A stretch of 64,000 nucleotides of DNA from Liolophura sinensis (GCF_032854445.1 NC_088295.1:80444028-80508027); one strand, 5' to 3'; numbered from the stretch's first letter, positions 49,160 to 62,075 are shown. Notes: generated from the letters alone by a model not told the origin. Numbers and translations are program-made.

Positions 49160-52100
49160 CATCCTACATGTATCTCCAGGGATCCACAATAAATTCTATA
49201 CACAATATATCCAAAAAACATGATAAATATAGATGTGATAGGAATGGTTTGTGAACTGCACTGATGTATCAGCTTGAGTTGTCAGGGGTAAGCCTGTCAT
49301 TTTTTCCAAGTTCACAGGGCAACAGGCACAGGTATATGGGTATGAAGACTGAAAACTTGAAATGACAAAACCAGACGAAACTTTCAGATCAATAACCATA
49401 GAATAGATGCATGATATTACTTTTATAATAAGTATACACCTATAAATATGTGCTATTATGGTCAGCCAAACAATACATAATGTGACCTGCTGACCCCTAC
49501 CAGAGTATAGTCAAGTCAAACAGACGCATTCAGTGTACCAAGGGAGTCAAAAAGGTGTCAATACCAATCCGGGAACAGAACCGCTAAGGTTAAAAGCTTA
49601 CATTAATCATGGTAAACAAATAACGTCAGGTCTTGTTTTTAAAGCAGTCAAGAAGCAAATAAGTTTCTTGACTCCAGCAGAATGAAGAAGAGTAAAGTCA
49701 CCAGTCTGTTCAGCTGAATTCCATGAAGGCAATGGGGATATCGCCTGATGCTGGTGTAAGAAGACAAGACAGTGATCAGGTGAATGAGGAGGTGGGGGCT
49801 CCGTGGGGACGCAATCCAGCAGGTGCCCCTGCCGCCTGCCCAGCACAAGTATGAATTAATCATGACACCACTGCGAGTGGGCCACCGAGTCAGTCAAGCT
49901 CAAGTCACACCACAGAATTTGCTCAGAAAAATGTCACATGTGTGATATTATCTGCCCCATAATAAATAGTCATGTAATGTTACAGACAGGGCCACCCTTT
50001 GTTCATTACCATCCTAATACATCTTCTTTCATTTACATGTATACCACTAGCAGTAAAACCCTTTCCTGGTAGTATCTCCGTATGTGCATGTTCGACTTAG
50101 TTCACCAATATAATGTAGAGAAAGGAATGAAAACACATTTATCACATAACGAGTCATTCATAATTATTCATAGTGGTCTAAGCCAACCCGAACAACTTGT
50201 ATTAAGCATATGACTATATGTAGATGAGTAAGCTACATAACATATTTGATTGAGTCTTACACATCTACACCTCAATGACACTACACTAAAACAGCTCAAT
50301 GAAAAACAGTTTTGATGAGCGAACTATTAAAGTATAAATACTTTGCATAAAATCACTGGCTTCAAGGGTTAAAGCACTAGATGGCTTTCACCATCAACCT
50401 TTTGAATCTGGAGTCCAGCTTAGCTTTCAATACTTTGACTTTGTTAGGAAGACTGTCAGATACTTGGTGGAGATTTTTGGTTTACTCTGCGGCAATACAA
50501 TTTTGTCTACCTACATGTATAAGTAGACTAGTCTCGTATCAGTGAAAAAATCTCGAGCACACCAAATCAAATAAATAAACAAATAAATGAATAAATAATG
50601 AAATAAATACATATGTTGCATGAATTGATTTTTAACATCAAGTACATGTATTCCACAATGGCTGCAAATTTTACACGTCCATCATATTACTGTTCATAAA
50701 AGCATATGACTGGTAATCAAGAACGCTCTGAGTCCAATGTCTGTTTTTACTACATGTATTTCCAATGACTGCTCATCAATTTGATCAACTGAGCGAAGAG
50801 GAAAATTTAACAAGTAAATATGTGTATAACGAACAATTGCTGTGAATGTAAAAACCTTACAAGTACACAGCAGTCAAACTGACTGGTAATATAATATTTG
50901 ACAGAGTAAAAAATGCACCTTTTACCAAGTTGAAAGTGAAGAGAGTGTAATTGTGTTATTTTGCTAATCGTGTGTTATTGCAGAGATGCCATGTACATAA
51001 TGGTTAACTGGGGTGGTTGGCCAGTGAGTAGAAGTCATTAGGAGATGTTAGAAAACCTAATAATGTGGAGGAGAAATTCCGAGCATGATAGCTGCTGGAA
51101 TAATGCATAGGGCAAAGTAAATCAATAAACCTCAATGCAAATAATAGATCAACCCAAACTGCAGTTTATCAAGGCTGTGCGAGACTGCCTAGGGGAAGCT
51201 GTGAACAATCAGCTTACTCCAAGCCAACAAAGAGTGCAATTTTAAAACTTTTAAATTGCACTTTAAGTAAGAAACTGTTTGCGACACAGAAGAACAAAGG
51301 TGGTTAATTGGCTAATGACGTGGGTTTGATTTGAGCAGTAGTAACGCCATGGTATTCCAGAGACCGAACAGAGGGCCTGGTGAAAGCTGGCCAACGACAG
51401 CCTACTTATAGCACATCGTGTCAAGGTGACATGCTTTAGGTCAGGTCCAAAATCTATCAACTCAAAGTATCGTGTATCTACTGGCTAAGCACACAGCTTG
51501 GGCACTGGCTGTGGCTGCGATCAATATTGGGAGTATGACGACGCAATCTGTGACCATTGAGGGCAGGTTACCTACAAGGCTCAGTGCTAGTCCAGTTGGC
51601 ATGTTAGAAGAAATACATATCTATGGAACAAGATCCGCCCATTGCCCACACATCGTCTCATTCCAGGCAAATGATGCAGTTAGCCAACACACTACATACA
51701 TCATCCAAAAGAAGAGAAAGGAGCTGGGATGTTTGCTGATCCTTTATCATCGCTGTGAAATGAAGCATCTGGCCACTGGTGCAGTGCTAATCTGGTCAGC
51801 CCGTTTTAATTCAATGATTTACACTGCCATAACGGTGTGATGGATTAAAGCCATTCTGGCACAGACCAGTAATTCCCCTGTCTCTTTACAAAACACAGTT
51901 CCTGCTCTTCCCCTTACCTTGTCTCATCAACTACCAAATAACTTCGCCACAAACATCAATCGGCAGAGATCAGAAATCCTAAAAGATGAAGATGGGGAAA
52001 AAAAAAATCAGAAACCTTTACAAATTGCAACTTCATTGCAACACACATGCAGTGTCTAATCCAACTCATCTATCCTCATTAACTATGGTTTAGCATCTTC

Positions 52101-52320
52101 ACACAGAACCACTTACAGAAATTAGATCTCTGTGTGAATCCTCAGTGCAAGTCCACCTTCAACCTAAAGATTACCTTGGAAATAATGCCCACACTTCTTT
52201 ATATTAAACTCCATTTTCCAAAACCTACGTTTCACGCACACATGTTAACATATCATCATACAGGCAATTAATCTGACATCCAAAAATTTATACACCTGGA
52301 ATGTTCCATGGCAGCCATAA
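49160..52320. other. Gene-free CpG-poor stretch
   Basis: No supportable gene. The 122-codon ORF at 51472-51840 is the longest non-repeat ORF of the window, but it has no known domain, signal or repeat. The DNA at 49640-49860 and 50990-51840 is less AT-rich and of high complexity, as conserved non-coding DNA often is. Confidence 0.5.
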
Positions 52321-52331
52321 ATTATTGTGCA

Positions 52332-52336
52332 TATAA

Positions 52337-52367
<31 letters not shown>

Positions 52368-52369
52368 GT
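52332..52369. repeat. (AAT)n microsatellite, imperfect
   Basis: AAT repeats with one ACT interruption, followed by GTTTGATTTTCCGGGGG. Confidence 0.9.
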
Positions 52370-52379
52370 TTGATTTTCC

Positions 52380-53030
52380 GGGGGAGATCAATGAGTTACA
52401 AATTCAATCTTCCTTGAGTCCCTCATGCATACATACATTCACACACAGTCAATTCCATGTGTATACAGTATATATAACATACAGATAAAGCTGACAGATG
52501 ATCACTGACTAAACACAATGTAGTGTATCATTGACAATACTACACTTAATCAACAGAGGCATATTTTGACACAATAAACATTTCCCTTTTTTTTTTTTTT
52601 GAAACCACCGATATTCCTTTTTTTTTTAATATGTACAGGGAGTCTGTTCTACAGTGTCGCCCCAGAATATCTAAACGAATGTTTAAGGGCATTGGTTATA
52701 GGATCTATTTGTTTAATATATAATACCAAGCAATCACCTATCAGCCTCCTGGCGGTAAGTCTACATATATACAGGTATCTACCAATAATATGTTCTCAAC
52801 ATTCCACTTACAGAACATAGTAATAAGCAGATTATTCTTTTATCACCTTAAGGTTAAAATACACAAAAATATAACAAAGACGCAGAAGAGATGGATGGAT
52901 ACAATGTACCTGTAATACCACTAACTGATATACATATACACAAACCATCTTCACTACTGTTACATAAATTATAACATGGCTAATATGCTACACATATATT
53001 TATGTGTCCCATTTTGCAAGAGACCAGAGT
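52380..53030. other. Gene-free AT-rich stretch with poly-T runs
   Basis: Two T runs (about 52587-52601 and 52618-52628) precede a 73-codon ORF that is unlikely to be real. No other feature. Confidence 0.45.
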
Positions 53031-53039
53031 AGAAAAAGG

Positions 53040-53490
53040 ACAAACACCATCTCACCTGAAAAATTCTTTGTAATAAACCTCTCCTATCTTCACTTGTTAT
53101 CGCATCATTAGTGTCAACTATACTGGCTGGCTGCCTGTCTCTGTAACCTACTGTCAGGTGAGCAGTCCTTCAGGAAACATCCTCAGCTACACATCCTAGC
53201 CATACCTGATAACTGTCTAGACTCTGGAGAATACCTGGAGAGCTTCTCATCTGTCAATTAAATATTAAAGCAATCAATAAGCATTAGCGACATTCCCCCA
53301 GACAAAACACCTGTAGGCCTTTACCTGTCTGCGGTCAGGTAATCAATACCTCCCCCAGGAAAAAACACACCTGTAGAGGAACTACTGATCCGTTATTATT
53401 AGCCAATTATCAGGGCAAACACTTCAGGTGATGGCTAGACAAACACTCGTCTGACATAAAGCAGGTAATCCACAGGTAAATCAATTTCAT
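53040..53490. promoter_or_regulatory. Candidate regulatory block with CAGGTR/ACCTG cluster
   Basis: Ten or so CAGGTG, CAGGTA or reverse ACCTG cores occur in 450 bp, for example near 53055, 53154, 53232, 53309, 53324, 53334, 53368, 53426, 53462 and 53475. It resembles the cluster at 18.3-18.7 kb. ZEB/Snail-type or bHLH binding is the natural inference; splice-donor-like chance words are the alternative. Confidence 0.35.
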
Positions 53491-53499
53491 ATAATAAAG

Positions 53500-55380
53500 A
53501 TGTCAGTGACTAGGGTTGATATGAGGCTACAGAGGGGGGTTCACAGTATTAAAATATTTAATAAAAGCAATAATGGCACACAAGTCAGTTTTCTACAAAT
53601 GGTGTAATCTAACAAAGAATATAGAATATCAAATACTGTATTTATTTTATAATATCATTGTTGCAATATGAACTGAGATTTCTCAATAACTTTTCATTCC
53701 TGTCAACTTTTTTTATCTCACGTTCATGATGTTTGAAGATCATTGAAGACCTGGCAGAGAACAGGTCAATAATACATCCTTCCCATTAGCACAAAACAAA
53801 GCACTATTAGTCATAACACTGTGCAATTAGGAATTCCCAAAACGGTGAAAGTTGTGGAGTGGGGAGATTAAACTATTCAGTGTTTATCAGCAGGGGATTA
53901 GCTGCTGCATGTCATATAGTTTGATCAGTGTTCCTCTGCTGTTGACAGTGCTTTGCACAGAGCAATGATCATGTTGACACTCGGTGAGTAGATGTTTACT
54001 GCCCACCCTCTCTATAGGCCAGGTCACCCAGCCTCGCTCACCACCAGGGGGGCCACACAAGCCAGATAAAAGGTGCAGATATTGTAAATATTTGTGAAGT
54101 AGAATGTATCTGAAAATGTGGACTGCTGATAGGCAGGATAGCATTGTGAGTCGTGATTGCTTCCTAGCCCTAACACCTGATATGCTCCACGGACAGGCAC
54201 TTTTTTCCACACAGCATATCCAATAATTGTGAAGACAAACATGTCACACCTCGCGCTAATGGCTGCTGGTCACAAGGGACCACGATGCCTGTGTTCGTCC
54301 TCACTCACCGCCACATGCACACAGTTTTTCTGCAGACTCTCCACAGTTGATACAGAAACACAGCTCTGCCATACAAGAGCAGTTACATCACAGGGCATAG
54401 GTAACATAAACAAATACACATCTAAGCAATTCACCGCAAACATACTGTTCTGACTTCATACTGTTTAAACACATGAATAAATATGATGGCTTTCTTTCAC
54501 AAAAATCCTTTTTCGGGCATAAATATAAAGAAAAATCCTAAAAGATAACCTGCTTTATACATCTATGTAGATGTACAGCCATTTTTACAGGTAACTAGGA
54601 TTTTTCCTGTATACATAGAACTCGGTCAGTTTTCTCCACTTATTAACAGGGCCAGTAACACACAAGCAACACACATGTATGCTATCACATGTGCGTGTAG
54701 CACAAAATAACTAATTTATTTAAATTAATAATAAATGCCTTTGATCGCTCATGTTGTTCCACATTATACATATATATACATACATCTTCACCTGTCCTCT
54801 GCTATAACAGGTGAAGTACCTGTGTGCCATGAGCCCAGGAGCCTGGGCTGTTTAAGAGGTAAACCACAACATCACACACACAAAAAAACACCACCGTATA
54901 CCTGTTATTATTTAGTATTATTTATTTACTTATTTATTTTATTGTTAAGCGAGGTTTAAAGTATCCTATGGTGTGTGCTTGTCATTATTAACTTACTAAA
55001 TGATATACCTGTATGGATCTCTTAACTACTCAAGCAAACTGAATAATTACAATGGCACACATGTATAAGGATGGTTTTACTACTACACAGAGTCATCTTG
55101 TATCCTACCACACAGCTGACATGCTACACACACTGTGTAGTGTACATTATGGTACTATGTACACACCTTTCCCTTCCTTTATATATTTATCATACAACAA
55201 AAACTGCCGATAAAAAACATTATGAGAAACACTGATTTTTCTTACTAACTAAATTTAGCTCTAGAAATGTATAATATTTGGACAAAATTAAAGAAGAAAG
55301 ACAAAATCAACTACCATTAGTATGAAAAGTGGGTGGCAGAGAACTAGCAGAAATCACAAGGTGTCATCAAGTCACCATAA
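53500..55380. other. Gene-free CpG-poor stretch
   Basis: No supportable gene; ORFs at 53887-54210, 54024-54242, 54229-54453 and 54735-54959 are mutually overlapping or low in complexity. GGTGAGCG/CCACCAGGGGGGCC near 54037-54053 resembles, with one extra G, a CTCF core. Confidence 0.45.
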
Positions 55381-55381
55381 G

Positions 55382-55556
55382 AATTTATTTATGTATTTGA
55401 CAGATGTTTAAAAACCTGGCTCAAACCTACGATAATCTGCAGGTTGCTGGAAGTTCTTACCACATATGACCAAAGAGGACGCCAGCATAAGCTGGACTTG
55501 AACTCACAGCAACTGTATTTGGTCAGAGTCTTCTGGTCCATTGTACTGCACTAACA
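55382..55556 (-). mobile_element. Decayed family A SINE
   Basis: A short tail-like ATTTATTTATGTATTTGA is followed directly by the body from about ACCTGGCTCAAACCTACG to ATCTGCAGGTTGCTGGAAG and GCTGGACTTGAACTCACAGC. The segment with CGTACTCAAGAATATTTCAC is deleted, and the head ends at about ACTGCACTAACATAC. Confidence 0.85.
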
Positions 55557-55559
55557 TAC

Positions 55560-57060
55560 AAAGCACTAGGCCCAAGAGACCCTGTGTCAATAAGAGTAAT
55601 AAACCATAGAACATTAGTGGTTCTAGGGGTAGGACTGCATATGTATACATCATCATGTAGATCCAGGATAAGGAAATAATAAATTCTGATTCAAGCTGGT
55701 AAATTTCTGACATATTTTAGCCTTAATGATGCTGCCCGCAGAGTAATCAGGGAGTATCACAAACCTGATGCAATTCCAGCTAACATTGTTCTCCTACCAT
55801 TATTAGTGTGACCCGGATTTTTAGATATCAATTTCAGAATGCCAGGTATAAATCCAGAGCCAGGTGCAAAATGAATTTACCAGGAACAGGAAAATGCAAC
55901 ATATCACCTCGACAAATAGCTCAGGTGTCACTATCACTTTATATCCCAGTAGGGCAAGGTGTCTGATATGGTGTGATGAAAATACAACAATTGCTCCTTG
56001 TAACCTCCACAGTGAATGTGAAAACATTCCATTTAGAGATAATACCATTGTTATCAATGTGACAAAACACATCAATACATCCTGTTACACAGAATGTATT
56101 AATAACGCACAATGCTGGGATGGTTGACTCTCTGTTTTCTGACACATTCAGGGAAATTTTTCAAAAGATTCCATAGTATTTGTGATCAAAAAATTTTTTT
56201 TTTAACTGGCTCTCCACAATGAACAGTCAAGCAGATAGGACAGAAATGCAGAGTAATATCCCTTTGCCTGTAGCTGGGGAATTTGTATATTTAGTTGTTA
56301 TAGTTTAGTCAGTGTTCATTCTAGTTTAGCATAAATATATATGGTAACCTAGGGATTTATAAATTGTACATGGTTTAAGCAAGACTTTGCGCTCTTCTTT
56401 CACACAAAGTCAATCATCTGAAGGCTTGACACATTGATATCTCTATATTGGTGATTATTTCCATTGTGCATGTATGAATTTTCACAGAATGAGGAAAGTG
56501 GACAGAGTTTACCGCAGGTCATCAAACTGCGAGGCCCATTCAGAGCCTGCAAGAACTGGATTTGAACACGTGATGTCATGCTTATGGTTTGAACTGAGAT
56601 GGCCTGTTTAACCATTTCTTTGCAGCCACGAGAATTTCAGATTTATTTGTGAAATGTACCAGTAGCTTCCTATGCTAAAATGATTTCAAACTTTTTAAGG
56701 GCAATTTATTTCATTGTGTCTGTATATCAATAGGTATTGTATTGAACTTGGGAAACCTATGACATATCATGATCATTTCAAATTGCCTGTGTATTATCCA
56801 AAATTACAAGAAGAATGTGTTCTACTGGAATGAACTTCCATCTCCTGTGTCAATCATAAAATAGTGAATCAAAGCCCATATCAGATCTGCACTTCCTTGA
56901 GGCTCTAAATAAAGCATTAACAGAAAAAAGCTTATAATGATATAGGACATTTTAGACGTGTTAATGTGATGATCAAGAAAGTAACATCCTAAAACAGCAG
57001 CCCCTGACCAGAGGATTAAGAGCCTGTCCACAGGCAGAGGTGTTGCCCATAAGCTTCAAC
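55560..57060. other. Gene-free CpG-poor stretch
   Basis: No supportable gene. The overlapping ORFs 55821-56145 on both strands share the same DNA and have no recognisable domain. Confidence 0.45.
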
Positions 57061-57071
57061 ATCAATGATAC

Positions 57072-57342
57072 TTTTTTTTTTTCTTTTTTTTGATTGGTGT
57101 TTTACGCCGTACTCAAGAATATTTCACTTATACGACGGCGGCCAGCATTATGGTGGGTGGAAACCGGGCAGAGCCCGGCGGAAACCCACGACCATCCGCA
57201 GGTTGCTGGAAGACCTTCCCACGTACGGCCGGAGAGGAAGCCAGCATGAGCTGGTCTTGAACTCACAGCGACCGCATTGGTGAGAGGCTTCTGGGTCACT
57301 ACGCTGCGCTAGCGCGCTAACCGACTGAGCCACGGAGGCCCC
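57072..57342 (-). mobile_element. Full-length family A SINE with target-site duplication
   Basis: The best-preserved copy. Minus strand order: GGGGCCTCCGTGGCTCAGTC (box A TGGCTCAGTCGG), GAGTTCAAGACC (box B), body with GGCCGTACGTGGGAAGG and CCGGGCTCTGCCCGGTTTCC, the end CGTACTCAAG reversed, and a poly-A tail seen as a T run at 57072-57091. TCAATGATACT at 57062-57072 and 57343-57353 is an 11-bp target duplication. It retains many CpG in the CpG-poor domain, so it is recent. Confidence 0.96.
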
Positions 57343-57545
57343 TCAATGATACTATCAATATCAATGATACCATCAACATCAATGACATCATCAACATCAA
57401 TGATATCATCAACATCAATGGTATCATCAACATCAATGATACCATCAACATCAATGACATCATCAACATCAATGATACCATCAACATCAATGACATCATC
57501 AACACCAATGATACCATCCATGATACCATCAATATCAATAACGCA
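57343..57545. repeat. 18-bp minisatellite (ATCAATGATACCATCAAC)
   Basis: About ten imperfect copies of an 18-bp unit made of ATC/CAA/ATG triplets. One isolated unit, CTTCAACATCAATGATAC, remains on the left of the SINE, so the SINE inserted within or at the edge of the array. ORFs of 71-85 codons here (repetitive DVIDVDGI or STSMI) are translations of the repeat. Confidence 0.93.
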
Positions 57546-57549
57546 TCTC

Positions 57550-60500
57550 TTAAGTAAATAGGACATTACTACAACAAGGCTTGACTAACCACAATGAAAT
57601 CTGGGCAAGTGTTTTTTTAAGAAATTGATTTAAATAATATTTTTTCTTCCCAAAAATGGTGTTTTAGGCAGAATTCATATGTTTTAAGTAACTATGCTGA
57701 TGAATCTGGCATCACAACATCTGGATGCTATCTAAATAAACCTTGTAATGCAGCTATGGCTGCAATGACATTCAAACACAAAAGCATGCTGGCCAGTGGC
57801 TAACAGTCTTGACGAAGAACCGATAAATATAATTTGCCAAGTGAGAGGTACCAAAGATTTTTTTGTAGAATTACGAGGAATGATTTACTCTACACACACA
57901 CCTGTATAACTATAGACATGGCTGCATTACTGGTGCATGTATTCTATATTCCAGCTCCAGGCAAACCATTTCTCAGGGTACAAATGAACTGACAACTAAC
58001 CTGGTGAATGACTGTTGCGGACAGACAATCCTTCTTTGCATCCAGCAAAGAATTAGCATATTAGGGAAGAAGAACTGGTCAGTGTTCAACTAATTAAGGT
58101 ACTACCAACATAAATCGAAAAGTTAGTAGTTCTTAAAAAATGTGTAATTATTCCCATCTGTAGGGTAGTCAGGGTTGTCACTGACGGAGATAGATTCTCT
58201 GAATCTATTAATTTTTCAGATGTGTTTGCTCAGATGTAACAGAATTTTATATCACAAGTGTGCTAATGAAGACCAAAGGTCATGCTGACAGTGAAAGCCA
58301 AATCCTTCACTTTTTAATGGAAAATACACAGGTCTTGCTTCAAGAAAAAGTACAAAACAGAAAAACACATTGCTTTCATCTCAAACATGTCAGTTATTTA
58401 TACAGAGATGTGTATAGCACAACACTTACCATTTTACCTGGCCAATCTATTTTGGAACAATGCCAAGTGACAGTTTTGTGGGGCAGGTCTGCACGTCCAA
58501 ATTTAGAGCCTATCTGGAACAGGGGGCATAACTCATGTAACTTGACTGCCAAAAATAACTCACCTGGAATATCACAGCTGAAGCTTATGCCGATCATAGA
58601 TTGAATGGGAAGTCCTTTCTTCCAGGAAACAGCCTCTACATGCAAAAAAAACCAAAAAAACCCCGCAATTAAAACATTTTCAAAACACAAAATAAAAATC
58701 CTGGAAAGTTCTACAGTAGTAATACTATGTCACATTTCCATGCTTCTCCTAGAATAAAATATTTGTCAATATATTTAATGTATAACCAAAACATTTCGTT
58801 TTTCTCGATTCAAAATCATTCACCATATCACAATCAATTGCTCTAGGATACTGTAGTACATAAAGGTCCCACACATTGTATCCTGATACACTAATAGAGA
58901 CTATAATAAATCCAAAAAACAAATCACAATATAATCCTTCTATAATCCTTGACTGTTCTTGTGTTACGAAAGCAAAAAATGCATGCAAAACGATCAACAT
59001 TGTGACGTAAATGTAATAGACAAGAACGAAAGACAAAAACATTATTTTTGTTGACAAATATCAATGGCTGGATGGCACAAGGAAAGGTGTAACCAGTCCT
59101 TCTTGTGATGTTACTTTTCATGCCAAAGCCACATTTGTGATCTCTCTTCTTTAGAAGCAATAGTTTTGCCTAGTGTGTGTGACACTGCACGGCCACACAC
59201 TATTTACAATGACTATGCCAGTAACCTCCAAAGATAATTTGTGCGGGCATGAAAGGGTTGATCTGTCCTGCTTTTTCATATTTAATATTTATTAAAGTAA
59301 TGGTATTAACCTTAAGGATAATACTGGTATTTTCATGTTTTACCAGCATTAGCCTAAGTGTTTTGAGGACGCTTACAGAACAGATATCATGTTCCTCCTA
59401 CGTGTGTCTAACAAGAGTTTTACAGTCAAATAGGTGGATAAGTTCAAAAAAGATTAAGGTCAAAGGCATAAAACAAGAACCACATACACCTCATTGACAG
59501 TAAAACTACAGTTAGATTACCATATGAGGAACAATATTTATTTACTAACCTATGCTTGCAGCTAACTTCTACACAGATCTGTTCATCATGAAGAAGGGGT
59601 CCACAGATTTCAGCTCTTGACAAAGGCCATTGCTAGTTCTGGCTTGAAACAAAATTTGTGCACCATGAAGTTCTGAAATATTTAACCTGAAACCCAATAG
59701 TATGTGAACAACAGTGATTTACAAGTACAAGAACTAAGGGCTTGTTAATCAGAGAGTCCTTCTGAATCTGTGGATAGTGTACCATTCAGTGATACTTACA
59801 TCTTCTTACTCAATAAAATTAAAATGCACCAACATCTAACAAAGGGTTACATTTCCTCTACTTTCACAATTTGACTGGTTTTATTGCTGCTAGGGACATG
59901 TGTTTCAGAATAAGCCAACCCATGGCCAAAGTCGGCAGACAGATGTTTATTCAATCTAGAAACTACCAAAAAATAACGTCTTTTATCTACGTTAGTTTGC
60001 GAGAGCCCCCACCTGTATAGAAAGATATCTGTGTGAACTTGCAAGTCCCCTCTTGCAACAGCAGAATACCATCTTGCAACTGTGCACAACTGTACATTTA
60101 TGTTCTTTGCTTGTACTACATGTATATTCTCACAACATATAATAAGTCCAATCAGCATTTAAAGAAACTCACCAGTTCAAACAGGTGGCTAAAAGGCATG
60201 GTTTTACAGTAGTTGCTAGACTGACTTTACATCTTGCATAGTCAGATCTGTCAGCTTAACGGTTCCGTTTGCCACTTTAGCAGAGAGAACCACTTTCCAC
60301 ACCTACCAGTAGGTGATAACTAAGCTTGTAACTTCTCATTAATTTCAGTCTTGAGGTGGTTTCATGCTCAGAGCCTTAATCTCTGGTTGTCTATGAGACC
60401 AACTCAAAAGAAGCAGTTTACAAGTACTAACCAGTCTGCCTGCAGACTGGGCCCACGACTGATTAGTGATTTCCAGTTTACCATTAGGCCTAGCTTTCAC

Positions 60501-60640
60501 CGAATGATTTACATAATATTGTCACTACAGTGTCATTTTTCCAAGAAACTGTCATTTCGTTTTCATTCAAAAATGAAACAATGCTTTAAAAAATACTGAA
60601 AGTATCAACACCTGTCAGATTCCCAGAGTTTGGCAGCTTG
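57550..60640. other. Gene-free CpG-poor stretch
   Basis: No supportable gene. ORFs at 58260-58604, 58394-58690, 58749-59057, 58924-59160, 59249-59497, 59847-60158 and 60351-60599 lack known features. The CpG-poor state ends at about 60650. Confidence 0.5.
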
Positions 60641-61280
60641 GAGTTGCAGTGAAACGAAGTCGTCATGTTGCACGCGTCAAAGTGGCGAAATTAGGCGTGC
60701 GGACGAAGGGGAATAACTCAAGTCGAGCTGACTAATGGGAAATAACTATTGGCGCATTTCCCCAATACAGACGTGACTGACTTGAACATTGCTGTTTTTT
60801 TCAATTGCTGATTGATTGGAATCAATTTAAATCATACACTTCTGATACAAGGGTGAACTTCCCTTTTGTGTACAAAGCCATCGAGGTTTAACTAACTACA
60901 GCACATTTGTTGACTAAATTTTCAGAGGTACCAAACTAGTACAGAAAATATGGAATTATGCTCTCTGGTAAGTTAAACCATTTTCATAAAACATATATTT
61001 ATTTTAAATCAACGGTCGCTTTGTCTAGGATTAACTGATCAAATTGTAATTTTTCAGTCAGTCTCGTTCTGTCTTCACTGTTTTATCTAGCACTTTAAGG
61101 GGAGTAACTCTGTATAAACACAGTGGTATCCAGAGTTGTGTCCACGCAGACCATCGGAAAAGTACTTACACGAGTATAAGCATACGCGCAGTTCCGATTC
61201 CTTCACCTGCGACTGTTTTTAGAGTTACAGCGCGGGTAAGAAATGTTCGTACTTGACTGAAAATTTGGTCGTATATATTG
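60640..61280. promoter_or_regulatory. Sharp CpG edge, candidate promoter or gene boundary
   Basis: CpG jumps within about 60 bp (7 CpG in 60661-60720 after few in the preceding 600 bp). The segment includes GCACGCGTCAAAG, GGCGTGCGGACG, and two related GGGRATAACTC-type words (60705, 61099). The position at the end of a CpG-depleted domain fits an unmethylated promoter of a minus-strand gene, or the 3' limit of a plus-strand gene. No TATA box or initiator can be assigned. Confidence 0.35.
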
Positions 61281-61973
61281 TGTTAGAATGAACCCGTACG
61301 TTAGACGTACGCAAGATAAATTACTTCTTACGTATGCTTTATATGGTATACGGCTTGTTATTAAAACAATTTACACGTAGAGGATCCGGGCACTTCTAGC
61401 ATGCTCAGACATTTTATTTAGACCCTCAAAAGCCGCGTATATAATTGTCGAAACGTTCTTAGAGTATGCCGTATGAACAAAAAATATGGAGTATAGCTCA
61501 TTAACATTGTTAGTGTTAAGTATTTTAAGAGTATGAGATTTATTGTCAATGAAGAGTTTTCCAACTTAGTTTTCATACTTTGGGGACCGTGGATCTGATC
61601 AGGTTGTTATCCCCCTAATGCTTCATTGCTAGGGCCTACTCTCATACCTGCGGGGGTGGAAGAATGATTCATGTCATTAGCTCCGTCGGTGTCAGGGTAA
61701 CGCATATATGCGTCGATAAAGTATCCCACGGGAAGTTTGAACCGCATAACTTTTTATTTTTGTGATGTTGCACAACCGAGATATGGCAGTTTAAAGTGAC
61801 CGTTTAGATCTGAAAAAACATCTGTGGCCGTTTAGATCTGTTTTCACTTCTTTTTGTAAATAGGTTATATTGTTTGTTGGCTTTTAGCTAAGAAATAAGC
61901 GCCGTACCGTGTAGAATGAAGGGAAAACCAAGACAACAAAACCAAGGCACTCACCAAAACCAAAAAGATTTCA

Positions 61974-62075
61974 TTTGTTTAACTGGGGTTTAAGGCTGTG
62001 CTCGAGAGTATTTCACTTGGTAAGTTTTATGATCACAGGAAACCACATTGCCACCTGTCAATGACGAGTAACAAG
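61974..62075 (-). mobile_element. SINE-like fragment
   Basis: TTGTTTAACTGGGGTTTAAG and CTCGAGAGTATTTCACTTGG resemble the tail-side end of the SINE families here (TTTAACGCC, CTCAAGAATATTTCACTT), followed by a short GGAAACCAC segment. The head is lost. Confidence 0.5.

Larger units (their letters stand above)
16400..60650. other. CpG-depleted domain, candidate methylated transcription unit
   Basis: Hand counts gave 24 CpG in 12001-12600 and 26 in 61081-61680, but only 6 in 35101-35700 and about 7 in 50101-50700. The right edge is abrupt near 60.65 kb (7 CpG in 60661-60720). In molluscs and other invertebrates methylation is concentrated in gene bodies, and methylated CpG decays to TpG/CpA. I infer that the domain is, or was, a transcribed and germline-methylated unit, probably intron. 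The strand is unknown. Confidence 0.6.

Noticed and set aside
51472-51840. 122-codon ORF, the longest outside repeats
   Set aside because: No recognisable domain, hydrophobic pattern or start context, and a chance ORF of this size is expected in 64 kb read in six frames.
54037-54053. Second CTCF-like site (CCACCAGGGGGGCCAC)
   Set aside because: One extra G breaks the spacing of the core and the CpG part is absent; kept only as a weak note.
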